In this document: positions 51,271 to 61,639 of the stretch, piece by piece | Numbering within the stretch: the first letter of the stretch is position 1 | How the letters are laid out: every line of letters begins with the position of its first letter | From: Toxorhynchites rutilus septentrionalis | Lineage: Eukaryota; Arthropoda; Insecta; Diptera; Culicidae | Direction: 5' to 3' | Assembly: GCF_029784135.1 (NCBI RefSeq) | Contig: NC_073745.1 | Coordinates: forward strand, 103,062,125-103,126,124 | Length of the DNA: 64,000 bases | Position numbers and translations under genes: made by a program | The notes under the pieces: model-generated | What the model was told of the DNA's origin: nothing | What the model saw: the letters and a program-made list of their open reading frames with translations, nothing else | Database searches by the model: none

Positions 51271-51618
51271 ATTATCCTATCTAACGTCTGTAACTTAAAT
51301 TCTAAAGCTTCTAACATTTAAAAATACCTCCATCGAGTGACGCACCCGATCTCTCCGCTAGGATCTCCGCAGCATGGTCCCACACCTTCCTGCTCGTCCG
51401 GCTATTAGCTCTTCTTCGGGGGTCGTTCTCATTTAGGGGCTCCTCGCTATTACAGCGTAATTATTCTCACTTTTAATTGCTCTCCCGTTACTGTACCCAT
51501 TGGCACTGGATTCGACTCCTGTCCACAATGTTCAATGTTATCCACATTCAGATAACTGTTCAAATTCGCTTGATTATAGCACTATATCACTACCACTCGT
51601 AATGTTCTTTGTAAGTCT

Positions 51619-51828
51619 TTAGGCCAACTGAGCCTCACCAAGGTTATTCAACCTTATTACTCTCTGCACTTGCTGACAAGTTCTTGCTTTATTGTACTTA
51701 GCGTGTACCTTCACGCATGTGTAGCAAACAATGAATGCCACTAGTGCCACTATTGAACCTGCCATAATTCTTATTTCAGTGGTGTTGGACTCGTAGTGGT
51801 TAATTACACTATCTACGAACCAACCCAT
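51619..51828 (-). CDS. Small membrane protein (sORF1) of element K
   Basis: 69 codons from the ATG giving MGWFVDSV (three codons after the first in-frame ATG). Gly2 is present but Asp stands at position 6, so myristoylation is less certain. A hydrophobic helix spans ~21-38 (IMAGSIVALVAFIVCYTCV), followed by a basic region and VIRLNNLGEAQLA. The RLNNL end is shared with sORF1 of M (TVRLNNLSS). Layout and position match the G/B/L version, though the sequences differ. Confidence 0.6.
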   Translation of the reverse strand: MGWFVDSVINHYESNTTEIRIMAGSIVALVAFIVCYTCVKVHAKYNKARTCQQVQRVIRLNNLGEAQLA

Positions 51829-52201
51829 GATGACCACTTTTCTTCACAACTTCACTTTTCACCTGGAACCTCTGTTGTGGCTTTGCTAGTTCTCTGCACT
51901 TACTCTGTCTTGGATTTGCTGGTTCTCAACCTTTTATCGATAAGCATCACACCATATTTATCACAACAAAAACCGACTTCTTGCTGTAACTGCTCATCCG
52001 TTAACCGAACAGCAGCTGGGCTAGAGATGGTTATCTCAATTCAACGGAAATACCGCATATTAATTTCCTCTACACTTTTCCAACGGATCGGTAAAAACAC
52101 AAATGACACTTCACATCCGCGGAATCGCAGCATCGCAAAATTACAGTGATCACAAACACGGCCGGTCAAAGGAATCGATTCTTCAACACTTAAAAAAAAA
52201 T
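51829..52201 (-). other. 5' leader of element K
   Basis: Leader between sORF1 and primer site; no gene seen. Confidence 0.5.
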
Positions 52202-52219
52202 CCTCTGTCACGGTTGCCA
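52202..52219 (-). promoter_or_regulatory. tRNA-Arg primer-binding site of element K
   Basis: Plus-strand CCTCTGTCACGGTTGCCA adjoins the LTR. It matches tRNA-Arg(UCG) apart from an extra C/T near the start and one G-to-T. Confidence 0.75.
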
Positions 52220-52647
52220 TGTGGCAACACGATCGGACTTCGGATGCAGGTTATGAACGGTTGGTTGTTGAATCATGAATGTTCTTTATTTTTCAAAATC
52301 TTACATAGGTAACCTAACTTAAGGGAAGCGACGCGCGAAACATGTTTTGTAAATAACGAAAGTAAGCAACGAAGTTTGTTGCTCACATCTGGAAACAATA
52401 AGTACAAGCAACAGAATTTGTTATGCCCATTTGGCATCAATAAAAATGGATTGAACGACAAGGAAAAGGAAAAGGTTTTGGTGCTGACTGTGTTGCTTCT
52501 TTGTAGGTCATGAATTTAGTTGACACGCTGAGTGTTTAATTTATGGCTTAAGCAATTTCATGCCTATGTGTATGGTTTATGTTTTAACGGCAATAATAGG
52601 GATGGTTACATGCTATTGAAAATATGACAGTGTATCGTATTACTACA
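52220..52647 (-). repeat. 5' LTR of element K
   Basis: 428 bp from TGTGGCAACACGATCGGACT to ATTACTACA. The segment TCGGACTTCGGATGCAGGTT (52233-52252) resembles the tRNA-Arg anticodon arm. The left copy at 38992 shares it except at its edges. Confidence 0.88.
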
Positions 52648-52969
52648 GTCTTTGTTTTCTTTAAATTCGAGAGGAGCTTGTGTAGTGCATCTCCCGCATC
52701 TAGAAATTTATCCATGCCCTTTGGCAATGGAAGAAGAGGATCTAAACCTAACCTGTTCTTATTTCCTAAGACATTTACTTAGGGTTTTTTTTTCTACTCA
52801 CTCGTTATCTCATGGCTTATTATTGTTATCTTATTTCCAGTCAAGGAGGATAGCAATCGAATGTTCCGTGTAGTGTTCTAAAAATGTATGGTTTTCATAC
52901 CAATTACTAAAATCGAGACTTAGTTATACTAAAATCGGATACTTAGCTGGTTGGGTTTGTTTTCTTTGT
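52648..52969 (-). other. Internal remnant of element M without a clear gene
   Basis: Sequence between LTR K and sORF2 of M, where gag of M should begin. No gag similarity is seen, so M is cut near here by K. Confidence 0.35.
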
Positions 52970-53254
52970 TTATCGGCGCACCGAGCGCGCGATGTTCCAA
53001 GTTAGGAGGGTTTCGACCTCATCCATCAACTCTCGTAGTGCTCGGATCTCGCGTTGGCTGTATCGGCAGATGACGGTGGCTCCGGCTGCCTGGGCAAATA
53101 TATTCTCCGCTATTTTGTAGTATGCGGCAGCTTCCTCCGGCGGCAGCAGAATCTCTTGTAGTCGAAACGACACCCTGTCTTTCAGCTCTCGTAGCATCTC
53201 CTTGCACATATTTGCAAGGGCGGCGTTAGTGCCGTACTCCGTGGCGTTCTCCAT
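52970..53254 (-). CDS. Second small leader ORF (sORF2) of element M
   Basis: 94 codons, helical and charged. It aligns with sORF2 of K over ~45 residues (AAGA-V---Y--R pattern and a V-E---L-WN motif). It starts 70 nt after the sORF1 stop. No membrane segment or known domain. Confidence 0.55.
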   Translation of the reverse strand: MENATEYGTNAALANMCKEMLRELKDRVSFRLQEILLPPEEAAAYYKIAENIFAQAAGATVICRYSQREIRALRELMDEVETLLTWNIARSVRR

Positions 53255-53324
53255 GTTAGTTAATGTAGTTGTTCACGTATAAGTCTATTGCATTCACGGG
53301 TTATGGTTGCTATAGTTTTTCTCA

Positions 53325-53540
53325 CTACACATTGGACGATAGATTATTCAGCCTCACGGTGCGGGCAGCGACCCGCTCGATATGCTGACGGTGCAGCTTA
53401 ATTAATAGTTTGGTTGCAATGTACCCAACAGCGGCGGCGGCCAGCACACACAGCGCGACGGCTTGCGCATCAATTTGTTGTTCGTTAGCGGCATTAGCCG
53501 CAACGGGCACGACGATTTCGTCCGCACTAAACCAACCCAT
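53325..53540 (-). CDS. Small membrane protein (sORF1) of element M
   Basis: 71 codons from the ATG giving MGWFSADEIV. An upstream in-frame ATG 30 codons earlier is less likely because homologues start at MG. Gly2 and Ala6 allow myristoylation but Lys7-8 are missing. The hydrophobic helix spans ~28-46 (AVALCVLAAAAVGYIATKLL), followed by a basic stretch (KLHRQHIERVAARTV) and RLNNLSS. It is related to sORF1 of K through its ends and layout. Confidence 0.62.
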   Translation of the reverse strand: MGWFSADEIVVPVAANAANEQQIDAQAVALCVLAAAAVGYIATKLLIKLHRQHIERVAARTVRLNNLSSNV

Positions 53541-53957
53541 TGTTCGTGTAGGGTTTTTTTTCAGTTCGCGGGGCACTTCAATGGTTTCAAATGAAAACTC
53601 AGCTTTCACACACGACACGGCGTGAAACACAAGGGCATCAGTCCTTCGATCAGTACGACCATTTTAAGCTGGTCACTTATGTCTCATGTGGAACCATTAT
53701 TCGTCTTCACTAATTTGTTTTTCACAATTTGACGTATCACAATGAAGCACATTCTGGTTAACATTGATTTGTATTTTCTAGTTTCCAGCGCTGGAAAGAG
53801 GTAATTGTTTCTGCATCACTTAAATTCGTTCACATTTCCACACTTGCTCTACTCAGCATTCCATGCACTGGTTTTTCATTGTTTTAAACTAGAAGATGAT
53901 GACTTCACTGGTAAGAATTTCTCGGGGAGAACAAAAAAAAACACTTGGTAAAGCTGC
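53541..53957 (-). other. 5' leader of element M
   Basis: Leader without recognised genes. Confidence 0.45.
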
Positions 53958-53975
53958 CTCCTGGCAGGATCGCCA
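53958..53975 (-). promoter_or_regulatory. Primer-binding site of element M, probably tRNA-Arg(ACG)
   Basis: Plus-strand CTCCTGGCAGGATCGCCA matches, from memory, all 18 nt of the 3' end of insect tRNA-Arg(ACG), not tRNA-Arg(UCG) used by the other elements. Confidence 0.7.
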
Positions 53976-54249
53976 TGTCAAGTCCCTGGGGGACTTGGGG
54001 GGTTATGATATGATACCGTTGTTCTAAGTTGAGAACGCACGTCTTGCTTCCACAACGGTCGCGACTAGACTTTTTTATTCAAACTCATATTTTACATACA
54101 TGTGCTTATTCTATGCTCGCAGTGGATGGCTACGTGATCCTTTTCGCTGCCGTCAGCATAAGCAACAATCGCTAATTCTTCGAGTATCGGATTGCGCTTT
54201 ATGCTGATAGCGCGCATACAATGTATCGATCAGGCGGGTATCCACCATA
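53976..54249 (-). repeat. 5' LTR of element M (at least its U5 end)
   Basis: Starts TGTCAAGTCCCTGGGGGACT directly after the primer site. It is interrupted at 54250 by the repeat described next and may continue from 55721 to GTTTAGTACA at ~55,810; that continuation is a guess. Confidence 0.55.
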
Positions 54250-55720
54250 CTAGTATGGTGCAACATCGATTATTGAGTCAACGCTTAATGCTTGGGAACA
54301 CAAGTGCCCTAATTAAGTTGCAACACTTGTGTGAAATGGAAAAGGTTCAGCTACAATCGATTAGTTGTGAATTGACATGACCCAATGAAGATATGTCATG
54401 CATGAAATTATGAATAAGCATAAACAACGTATGCGTGGGAACATATAGAAAATAAACCAATTCTGGTTTCAAGGGTTGTAATTTTCTCTAGAGACATTCA
54501 GGTCAATTATTTATGATCTTTTGGAAATCTGGTATAGCACACTCTAAATTTACTGACTATGGGCATGTCTACGTGAACTGTTTTTTACTATTTGCTTACA
54601 ACACAACATCCAAAATTTTGGCGTTTGATTTCACAGAGAGAGAGAGAGAGACATAATTCGGACTCTCTTGGGTACTGATATTTTGATATATCACTTTTTG
54701 AAACACTACATTTCTCTGTTTTCGTTTGATGCAAAAAATTGTCTTGAGTCTTCCTAAAAACATATTTCTTAACCGATACATGTATTAATTAAATTGATAA
54801 TTAACATGTGCATAATACACACTAACATATTACACATATTCTACTACACATTCACTTATCAGATAATGGGCATTGAACGTCCGGATGAGTCCGCATGGTT
54901 CAATTTTGCTTCCACACTGTTACGACTGGGAGGGATTCCAAGCGGGACAATTTTTAATCAAACCAATTGCATGTGCAATATTCGGGAAAAATCGGGAGTA
55001 GAACAAAAACTAAACCAAATTTTCTCTGTGTCGTGTTGGTGGTGGTTGCAGAAGAATGTCGAATTATTCTCTTACTGTGTACTGGTTAGAGAGCGGTTGT
55101 CAGAAAACGCACTGGAAACTTCTAGATGCAGCAAACGCAATGCTGATGCAACTGTGTGCTATTAAATTCCTCTGATAATCGATTTTTAACTATCTGTAAG
55201 CAACCTCAGCCTACTATATGTCTCGCGTCGATTTCGTTATATTCACTATATCCACTGTATTTAATAATCTGTGTGCGGTCACAACTATCAAACTAGTTAA
55301 GGTTTCCTACCTGGCTAGAAAATTGCGAATTTTCATTGGGTGGTTTATTCGAGTTGCTGCGGATGGACAGATGCAGCGTTGAGTGATTGTAGGAGAACAC
55401 GACACTTAATAACACAACAATCATGCCACTTAATTGAGAACCTTTGAAAAATACTTGTTCTACTTTACTGTTTTCCAATACACTAATATTCAAATCACTA
55501 CTTTCACTATCTTGACGTTAGACACCGTACCAAAGCGACATACAACCAAAGCATTGAAATCTATGTAATGTCCAACTTGGTTGGTTGGGTGGATTCTCTC
55601 TTTCTACAATGTTCGTCCATTCTCCGTGTCGATTAACTTCACTTCCTCGTAAACCTTCAAGAGCATATCAGCAGCGCCACAAGGATGCGTGCTGCTGCTG
55701 CTCGTTTAGCTCGTCAATGA
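54250..55720 (-). mobile_element. 1.5-kb repeat without inverted ends, copy 1 (Helitron-like termini)
   Basis: Near identical to 56921-58425 from CTAGTATGGTGCAAC to CGTCAATGA; flanks differ completely. Read on the minus strand the copy begins TCATTGACGAG and ends CTAG, sits between A and T, and has no terminal inverted repeat or target duplication, as for Helitrons. No canonical 3' hairpin is clear. An (AG)n run lies near 54,637-54,651. The plus strand has a 123-codon frame (54794-55165) conserved in copy 2 with one residue change, but the copies are so alike that this does not prove coding. Confidence 0.6.
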
Positions 55721-56920
55721 TTCTGGATTCTGATCTCTCTGGCAAATGTCCGTCGACCTGCCTGAAGATATTCCGGGTTAAAGTGACTACAGACTATTGG
55801 GTTTAGTACATTGCGGTGGATTGCAATGCATTATTCTTAAGGATGTAATATTTTCACATAACATTGATCATTTTCCAAGTCTTCTCAAATGTTATTATGG
55901 TGATTACATTCTTTTCTTCTCCGCCCATTAGTTTGGTGGTGAATAGCCTTGAACCATACCCGGTTTCGGCTTGTCGACAACTAGACCCATCATTGACTTG
56001 AACGCCTCTTGAATTTCTCGCTTCCTGCTTTCATACTCTTGCTTATTTTCAGCAGTTTTCAATTGCCAGGTTTTGAATGGCAATCTGTTGAAATGAATGA
56101 TAGTTATTATTTATACACTATTAAACATTCTATATGCCAACCTGTAACCGATGTGAATTACGCATTCAAAACATTTTATATTGCAATGCTGTGGTGACAG
56201 AAGCTCTATTTTCCGGATTATACTTACGTGTTGCTACCGTCGCCATTTGGGGTTTCACTTTAAAAGATATCGAACGTAAACGGGGAAACTTGACCGAGAA
56301 TGACAGAGCTCTGTTTGCCGCGTTGCAATTGTTGTGCACGGGCGTTCTCTCCTCGAGCTCTCCTATGTGTCAGTGCACACGATCTAATCGCGAGCAGCTG
56401 TGTGCTCTCTGAACTATTGTTTTTTTTACTTTAGAATCTGCCTCGAGGAAGAAATAGAAAGATATCCGGGTCTTGTCAAATGTTGTGCTTTGTTTCAGAC
56501 TCTCTTTTGGGATATCTCGCGATGTATTTGAATTAACGCGCAACACATTGCATTAAACACGTAACACTAACTAACGGACTTGTTTTTTTTCATTTGGTTT
56601 AGAATAAAGAGACGTTTGCTCCCCTTGTGGTTGACAACATAATTTTCAACATTTTTATTCACGTTCTTTTACAATCAGGAAAGTTCTTAATTCTAGTACT
56701 ACTAATACAACATGTTAAACTGGTGGGAGAAACCTGGAACAACTATTTACTGATTATCCAATCAGAAGTAAGTGAATTGAAATGACAAATACCAATATGC
56801 ACACGTGAACACATTGTCGCTATGTTCTAGGCGTGTGCGGATGGCTCATAGATAGAGCGAAAGAATATAATTGCTTAGCGCGATGGTTGTTCCATGAAAT
56901 ACGATGCCATGAGACTGTTT
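55721..56920. other. Spacer between the two 1.5-kb repeats
   Basis: Mostly unassigned. It may hold the rest of LTR M (to ~55,810) and a possible short minus-strand exon at 55928-56084. Confidence 0.35.
55928..56084 (-). CDS. Possible last exon of an unidentified gene
   Basis: On the minus strand TTCATTTCAACAG, a good splice-acceptor-like site, is followed by ~52 open codons with ordinary amino-acid composition (AENKQEYESRKREIQEAF, then GLVVDKPKPG) and a TAA at 55928-55930. The composition is unlike the surrounding AT-rich filler. It could be a piece of a transposase or captured host gene. I cannot name it and no upstream exon is found. Confidence 0.25.
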
Positions 56921-58425
56921 CTAGTATGGTGCAACATCAATTATTGAGTCAACGCTTAATGCTTGGGAACACAAGTGCCCTAATTAAGTTGCAACACTTG
57001 TGTGAAATGGAAAAGGTTCAAAAAAGGACATGACCCAGTGAAGATATGTCATGCATGAAATTATGAATAAGCATAAACAACGTATGCGTGGGAACATATA
57101 GAAAATAAACCAATTCTGGTTTCAAGGGTTGTAATTTTCTCTAGAGACATTCAGGTCAATTATTTATGATCTTTTGGAAATCTGGTACAGCACACTCTAA
57201 ATTTACTGACTATGGGCATGTCTACGTGAACTGTTTTCTACTATTTGCTTACAACACAACATCCAAAATTTTGGCGTTTGATTTCACAGAGAGAGAGAGA
57301 GAGACATAATTCGGACTCTCTTGGGTACTGATATTTTGATATATCACTTTTTGAAACACTACATTTCTCTGTTTTCGTTTGATGCAAAAAATTGTCTTGA
57401 GTCTTCCTAAAAACATATTTCTTAACCGATACATGTATTAATTAAATTGATAATTAACATGTGCATAATACACACTAACATATTACACATATTCTACTAC
57501 ACATTCACTTATCAGATAATGGGCATTGAACGTCCGGATGAGTCCGCATGGTTCAATTGTGCTTCCACACTGTTACGACTGGGAGGGATTCCAAGCGGGA
57601 CAATTTTTAATCAAACCAATTGCATGTGCAATATTCGGGAAAAATCGGGAGTAGAACAAAAACTAAACCAAATTTTCTCTGTGTCGTGTTGGTGGTGGTT
57701 GCAGAAGAATGTCGAATTATTCTCTTACTGTGTACTGGTTAGAGAGCGGTTGTCAGAAAACGCACTGGAAACTTCTAGATGCAGCAAACGCAATGCTGAT
57801 GCAACTGTGTGCTATTAAATTCCTCTGATAATCGATTTTTAACTATCTGTAAGCAACCTCAGCCTACTATATGTCTCGCGTAGATTTCGTTATATTCACT
57901 ATATCCACTGTATTTAATAATCTGTGTGCGGTCACAACTATCAAACTAGTTAAGGTTTCCTACCTGGCTAGAAAATTGCGAATTTTCATTGGGTGGTTTA
58001 TTCGAGTTGCTGCAGATGGACAGATGCAGTGTTGAGTGATTGTAGGAGAAGAATTTGGTGAGATCGGTGAAATCGATCTTAAATAGATGAAACGACAGGA
58101 GAACACGACACTTAATAACACAACAATCATGCCACTTAATTGAGAACCTTTGAAAAATACTTGTTCTACTTCACTGTTTTCCAATACACTAATATTCAAA
58201 TCACTACTTTCACTATCTTGACGTTAGACACCGTACCAAAGCGACATACAACCAAAACATTGAAATTTATGTAATGTCCAACTTGGTTGGTTGGGTGGAT
58301 TCTCTTTTTCTACATCGTTCGTCCATTCTCCGTGTCGATTAACTTCACTTCCTCGTAAACCTTCAAGAGCATATCAGCAGCGCCACAAGGATGCGTGCTG
58401 CTGCTGTTCGTTTACCTCGTCAATG
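56921..58425 (-). mobile_element. 1.5-kb repeat, copy 2
   Basis: Second copy in the same orientation, with two main indels relative to copy 1: about 20 nt missing near 57,022 and ~52 nt extra at ~58,048-58,100. Its flanks are T on the left and G on the right, so the A/T rule of Helitrons is not met here. Confidence 0.6.
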
Positions 58426-58426
58426 A

Positions 58427-60056
58427 GCGCTGCAGAGATGGCCCTAAAGATGGAAAATTTCTCTGCGAAATTCAAATGCACTCACCAAGGGAGAACAAAA
58501 CAAAAAACCTCAGGAATTACCCAATGACATGGGTATTGATTAAATTGATAATTAACAAGTGCAGAATACCAATTTGCACAGAACACATACCACTGCACAG
58601 TTACTTATGTGGTAATGTGTTTAGGGCGACCGGAAGATTCGGTACAATGTATTCAGCTAAGCTGGGATACGGCTGGTCGTTAGACAGCAACCTCTCCGTG
58701 TCGTGCCGACTTCACTGTATTATCCTTATCTACCAACCACTGTTCGTATCCATCTGGCCATCTCGGTAACATTTTTGTCTCGGTCTCGGTAACATTTGGC
58801 TATCTCGGTTTGTTTTTTTTGTCTAAAATACTGAAGGGGTGGGCCAGACGTATATCATCCATCAACGATGTATATCATCCATCAAGACGCTTCTGATCTG
58901 CTTGCGATCAATAATCTTTCACCAACAGGTCTTCCATTAGATAAGCGGAGTCTTTTTCAACTTACCTCAAAGTGGATTGTCTGCTTACACAGGTGGATTT
59001 TTGCGTCTTTGAGCGAGTTAAAGAATCCGCGGAAGGGTTTTTAAAAATGAACTACAAGGTTCTACTTCTCAAACTAAACTAACTTTATTCATGAATCAGA
59101 ACCTATCGCGAACCGATGTGGTGATCGATGCCGCCAAGTCAGCATCTCGCTTCCGTCCCAAATCGTCTGATGTTTTTGTTCAGTTCCACGCTGACCGAAC
59201 TGAAGCGACAGCATCGAGCAGCACGCATATTTTGCACACGACACCACAAAGTAAGAAGTTGCACCACCGGCAAGAAGAAACCCGTTCCGGTGCCACATCA
59301 TAAATGTGACGTGCCTACTGCGGAGCACATCAGTCGTTATCCAACCATCGCGAAGTGAATATCGAAGTGAAATAGAAATTAAAAAGAGAAAAACAATGTA
59401 AATAAAAATGATAGTGTGAACAGTTATAAGTCTCCGGTGTTTGCATCCGACCGCCGGAACATCCAATCTTCCACCTCTGCCGCAATAAAAAGAGTAAAGG
59501 TTTTCAATAGAGTTTTCATGAGAAAGCTTTTCTCAAGGCTCATCGAGTTTAAGCGGTTGCTGCTAGCCATGCTAGTCCAGTCCAACTGCGACGTTGGCTT
59601 CGTGAGGTGAAGCCAACCCAAGGAGTCCGGCCCAGTTGCCCTCCTGGGAAGGAACACAGCGGTTACTGCTCCCACCCGGCTCGGTTCCCGCTGGGAACGC
59701 GAGCACCCTTATCGACCGGCGAAATTACAGTCCACTGCAGCCCCAACAGTTATGTTTATCTGGAATTCCGAATTCTGCTGATGTTGAATTCCTCGCTGTA
59801 AACTTTATGTTTCGATAGTGTGACTGCTGAATAGCGATGTTGCTAACTAGCGTCTCTACAAGCGCACGGTCGGTCCGAAACTCACGTCCTATTTTGGACA
59901 GTTTCATTGATCATCTGTACTCAACCACTGGAATTTTTGTTGGATAGCGGTTTGTTACGAGTAGTCCACGTCACTCACCAAGTCTCGACCCGAGATAGGA
60001 CACAACACTTATAGTTCTTACAATCTGAACGGGCTAAGGTTCGACCAGTGGTGAGA
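58427..60056. other. Unassigned sequence
   Basis: No recognised gene. The plus strand has a 70-codon frame (59091-59303) and a GC-rich stretch (59,600-59,740) with ordinary codon composition, but no known motif. It may be internal sequence of the element ending in LTR N. Confidence 0.3.
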
Positions 60057-60318
60057 AGGCATTGGTCGCCAAGTGGGAATAGGTCATCAGACAAACAGAC
60101 TCTTCGAGTCTTCGTCTTGAACTCAACTGTACTGCTTTATTGAATAATCACAAAGTTTTATAAATTTTCATGGTTTACATTGTTGGTCGCTTATCCTATG
60201 TTAGTGAAGAAAATAAACATAAACATAACGTAGAAGTTTGGTTCGTTTGACGCGCGCTGTTGTGTTTATTCGAGTTTACGCACACGGTTATAAAGTGGGT
60301 CAGTTCATTACGATCGCG
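60057..60318 (-). repeat. LTR N, truncated, related to solo LTR J
   Basis: GGTCGCCA (60064-60071) looks like a primer-site end. The LTR follows from 60072 and aligns with LTR J over AGAAGTTTGGTT...GTGTTTATTCGAGT and ...AAAGTGGGTCAGTT...ATTACGATCGCG. Homology stops at 60318, where the PHD ORF begins. Confidence 0.6.
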
Positions 60319-61024
60319 ATTCCGCACGCAACTCATCAGCTAGACTGGGACAGGACTCCGGTGGAGGTGGTAGCATATGTTCAACATTGTTTCCTGTTGA
60401 TATAATAACGGCTGACAATGTTCTTAATTCCTCTAATATTTCTATTTCGACTTGACTATCCTGTGGGGTTTGATTAATGTTTGCCGCTATTTCCAGTGAC
60501 AAATTCCCCAGTTGTTGAATTTCTTCCCGCATTTGGCTGAGATCGCGATTCAATTCCATCGTCGTTGATTTAATATAATCCGCTATATTCTCTTTCGTGT
60601 TACTCATTGCGATGTCAATGAGTGACGTAATATGATTTTTTATCGTCACCGCAAAGAGATTGCTGCTTTTATTTGCGGACAATTAATTTTTCAGATCGAC
60701 GAGCTGACCCTCAAGTCTGTCGACGGCTTCATGTACAACACTTGCATTTTGTTGTTGCAGTGTCAGCCGATGGATCACTTCCGTATTGTATTGTAGTTGC
60801 TCGTTGAATTTTTTTTGCTGCTCGGTAAGTTCACTAAAGTCCAACTCGGCGCGTACGTAATTCTGGCACTTGTTACAGCACGGTAAAACATATGACGTAA
60901 TGTCAACGCTCTTCTTGCGATGTACGCCGATGCAGGCGGCGTGGAATCGTCTCGGGCAGCCAGCACATTTCCACAAATTGACACTGTCGTTGATTCCGGT
61001 ATCACAGCAAATTTCGCAACTCAT
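60308..61024 (-). pseudogene. PHD-finger plus coiled-coil Gag-like protein, one stop
   Basis: One frame runs from the ATG at 61024 to 60308 with a single TAA at 60683-60685. Residues 3-53 form a C4HC3 PHD finger (C3, C6, C20, C23, H28, C31, C50, C53). A coiled coil follows (LTEQQKKFNEQLQYNTEVIH), then a second helical region. From memory, PHD fingers at the start of Gag-like polyproteins are found in mosquito BEL/Pao elements, which would make this a gag start. The frame ends inside LTR N sequence, so its 3' part has been deleted. Confidence 0.65.
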
Positions 61025-61639
61025 GTTGATTTTTTATTTACGTTTATACGTTACACTGGGTGAAAAACTAGGTCAATATAACTGAATCGTTTGCAAAATA
61101 ACTGAATTTATTCGCGGGTGCTTCGAGCAATTTGAAAACACGTCCACTCTGATCGAAGGCTAGAATGGTCATTAACGCGCAACACATACTACTACACTTT
61201 AACCACGCATCCTTCACTGTATTTGTGCACTTTATTCATTGTCCATGGATCCTATCCTGGGTGAGTCACAATCGTTCATGGGAAATCCTCGCCTATAGGC
61301 TAGTTGGCCAGACTATATCTCTTCCGATGATTCATCATTCGGCAGTTGTCTAGATGTCGTGCTCTGAAACCTCAACACTCGACTGGCTAAACAGCGCGGC
61401 ATCGAGGTGGAAGCCCCTGCATTACCTTTCCACTTGTGAACTGTTCCAGGTACGGATTGTGATATTTTATTTTGTCTCTATTTTAGGTCCTAAATAGACG
61501 TTATCTTATTTTTATTTGATTTCATTTTTTACCAGTATCAATTGCCCTGGTTTATATTTTATTTATTTAGTGTTTCTAGCGTGTTTTCTACTCTTGCTGT
61601 TTTTGATTATATTAACCGTTCTTATACTTATTGTCTGTA
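61025..61639. other. Unassigned sequence, possibly the leader/LTR of the PHD element
   Basis: Nothing specific recognised. Confidence 0.3.

Noticed and set aside
54630..54655. (AG)n run as a GAGA-type regulatory element
   Set aside because: A short simple repeat inside a mobile repeat; no supporting context.
54794..55165. 123-codon plus-strand frame repeated at 57447-57818
   Set aside because: The two copies are nearly identical throughout, coding or not, so conservation of the frame is uninformative.
59089..59466. 125-codon minus-strand frame
   Set aside because: No motif, and the plus strand is open in the same place; probably chance.
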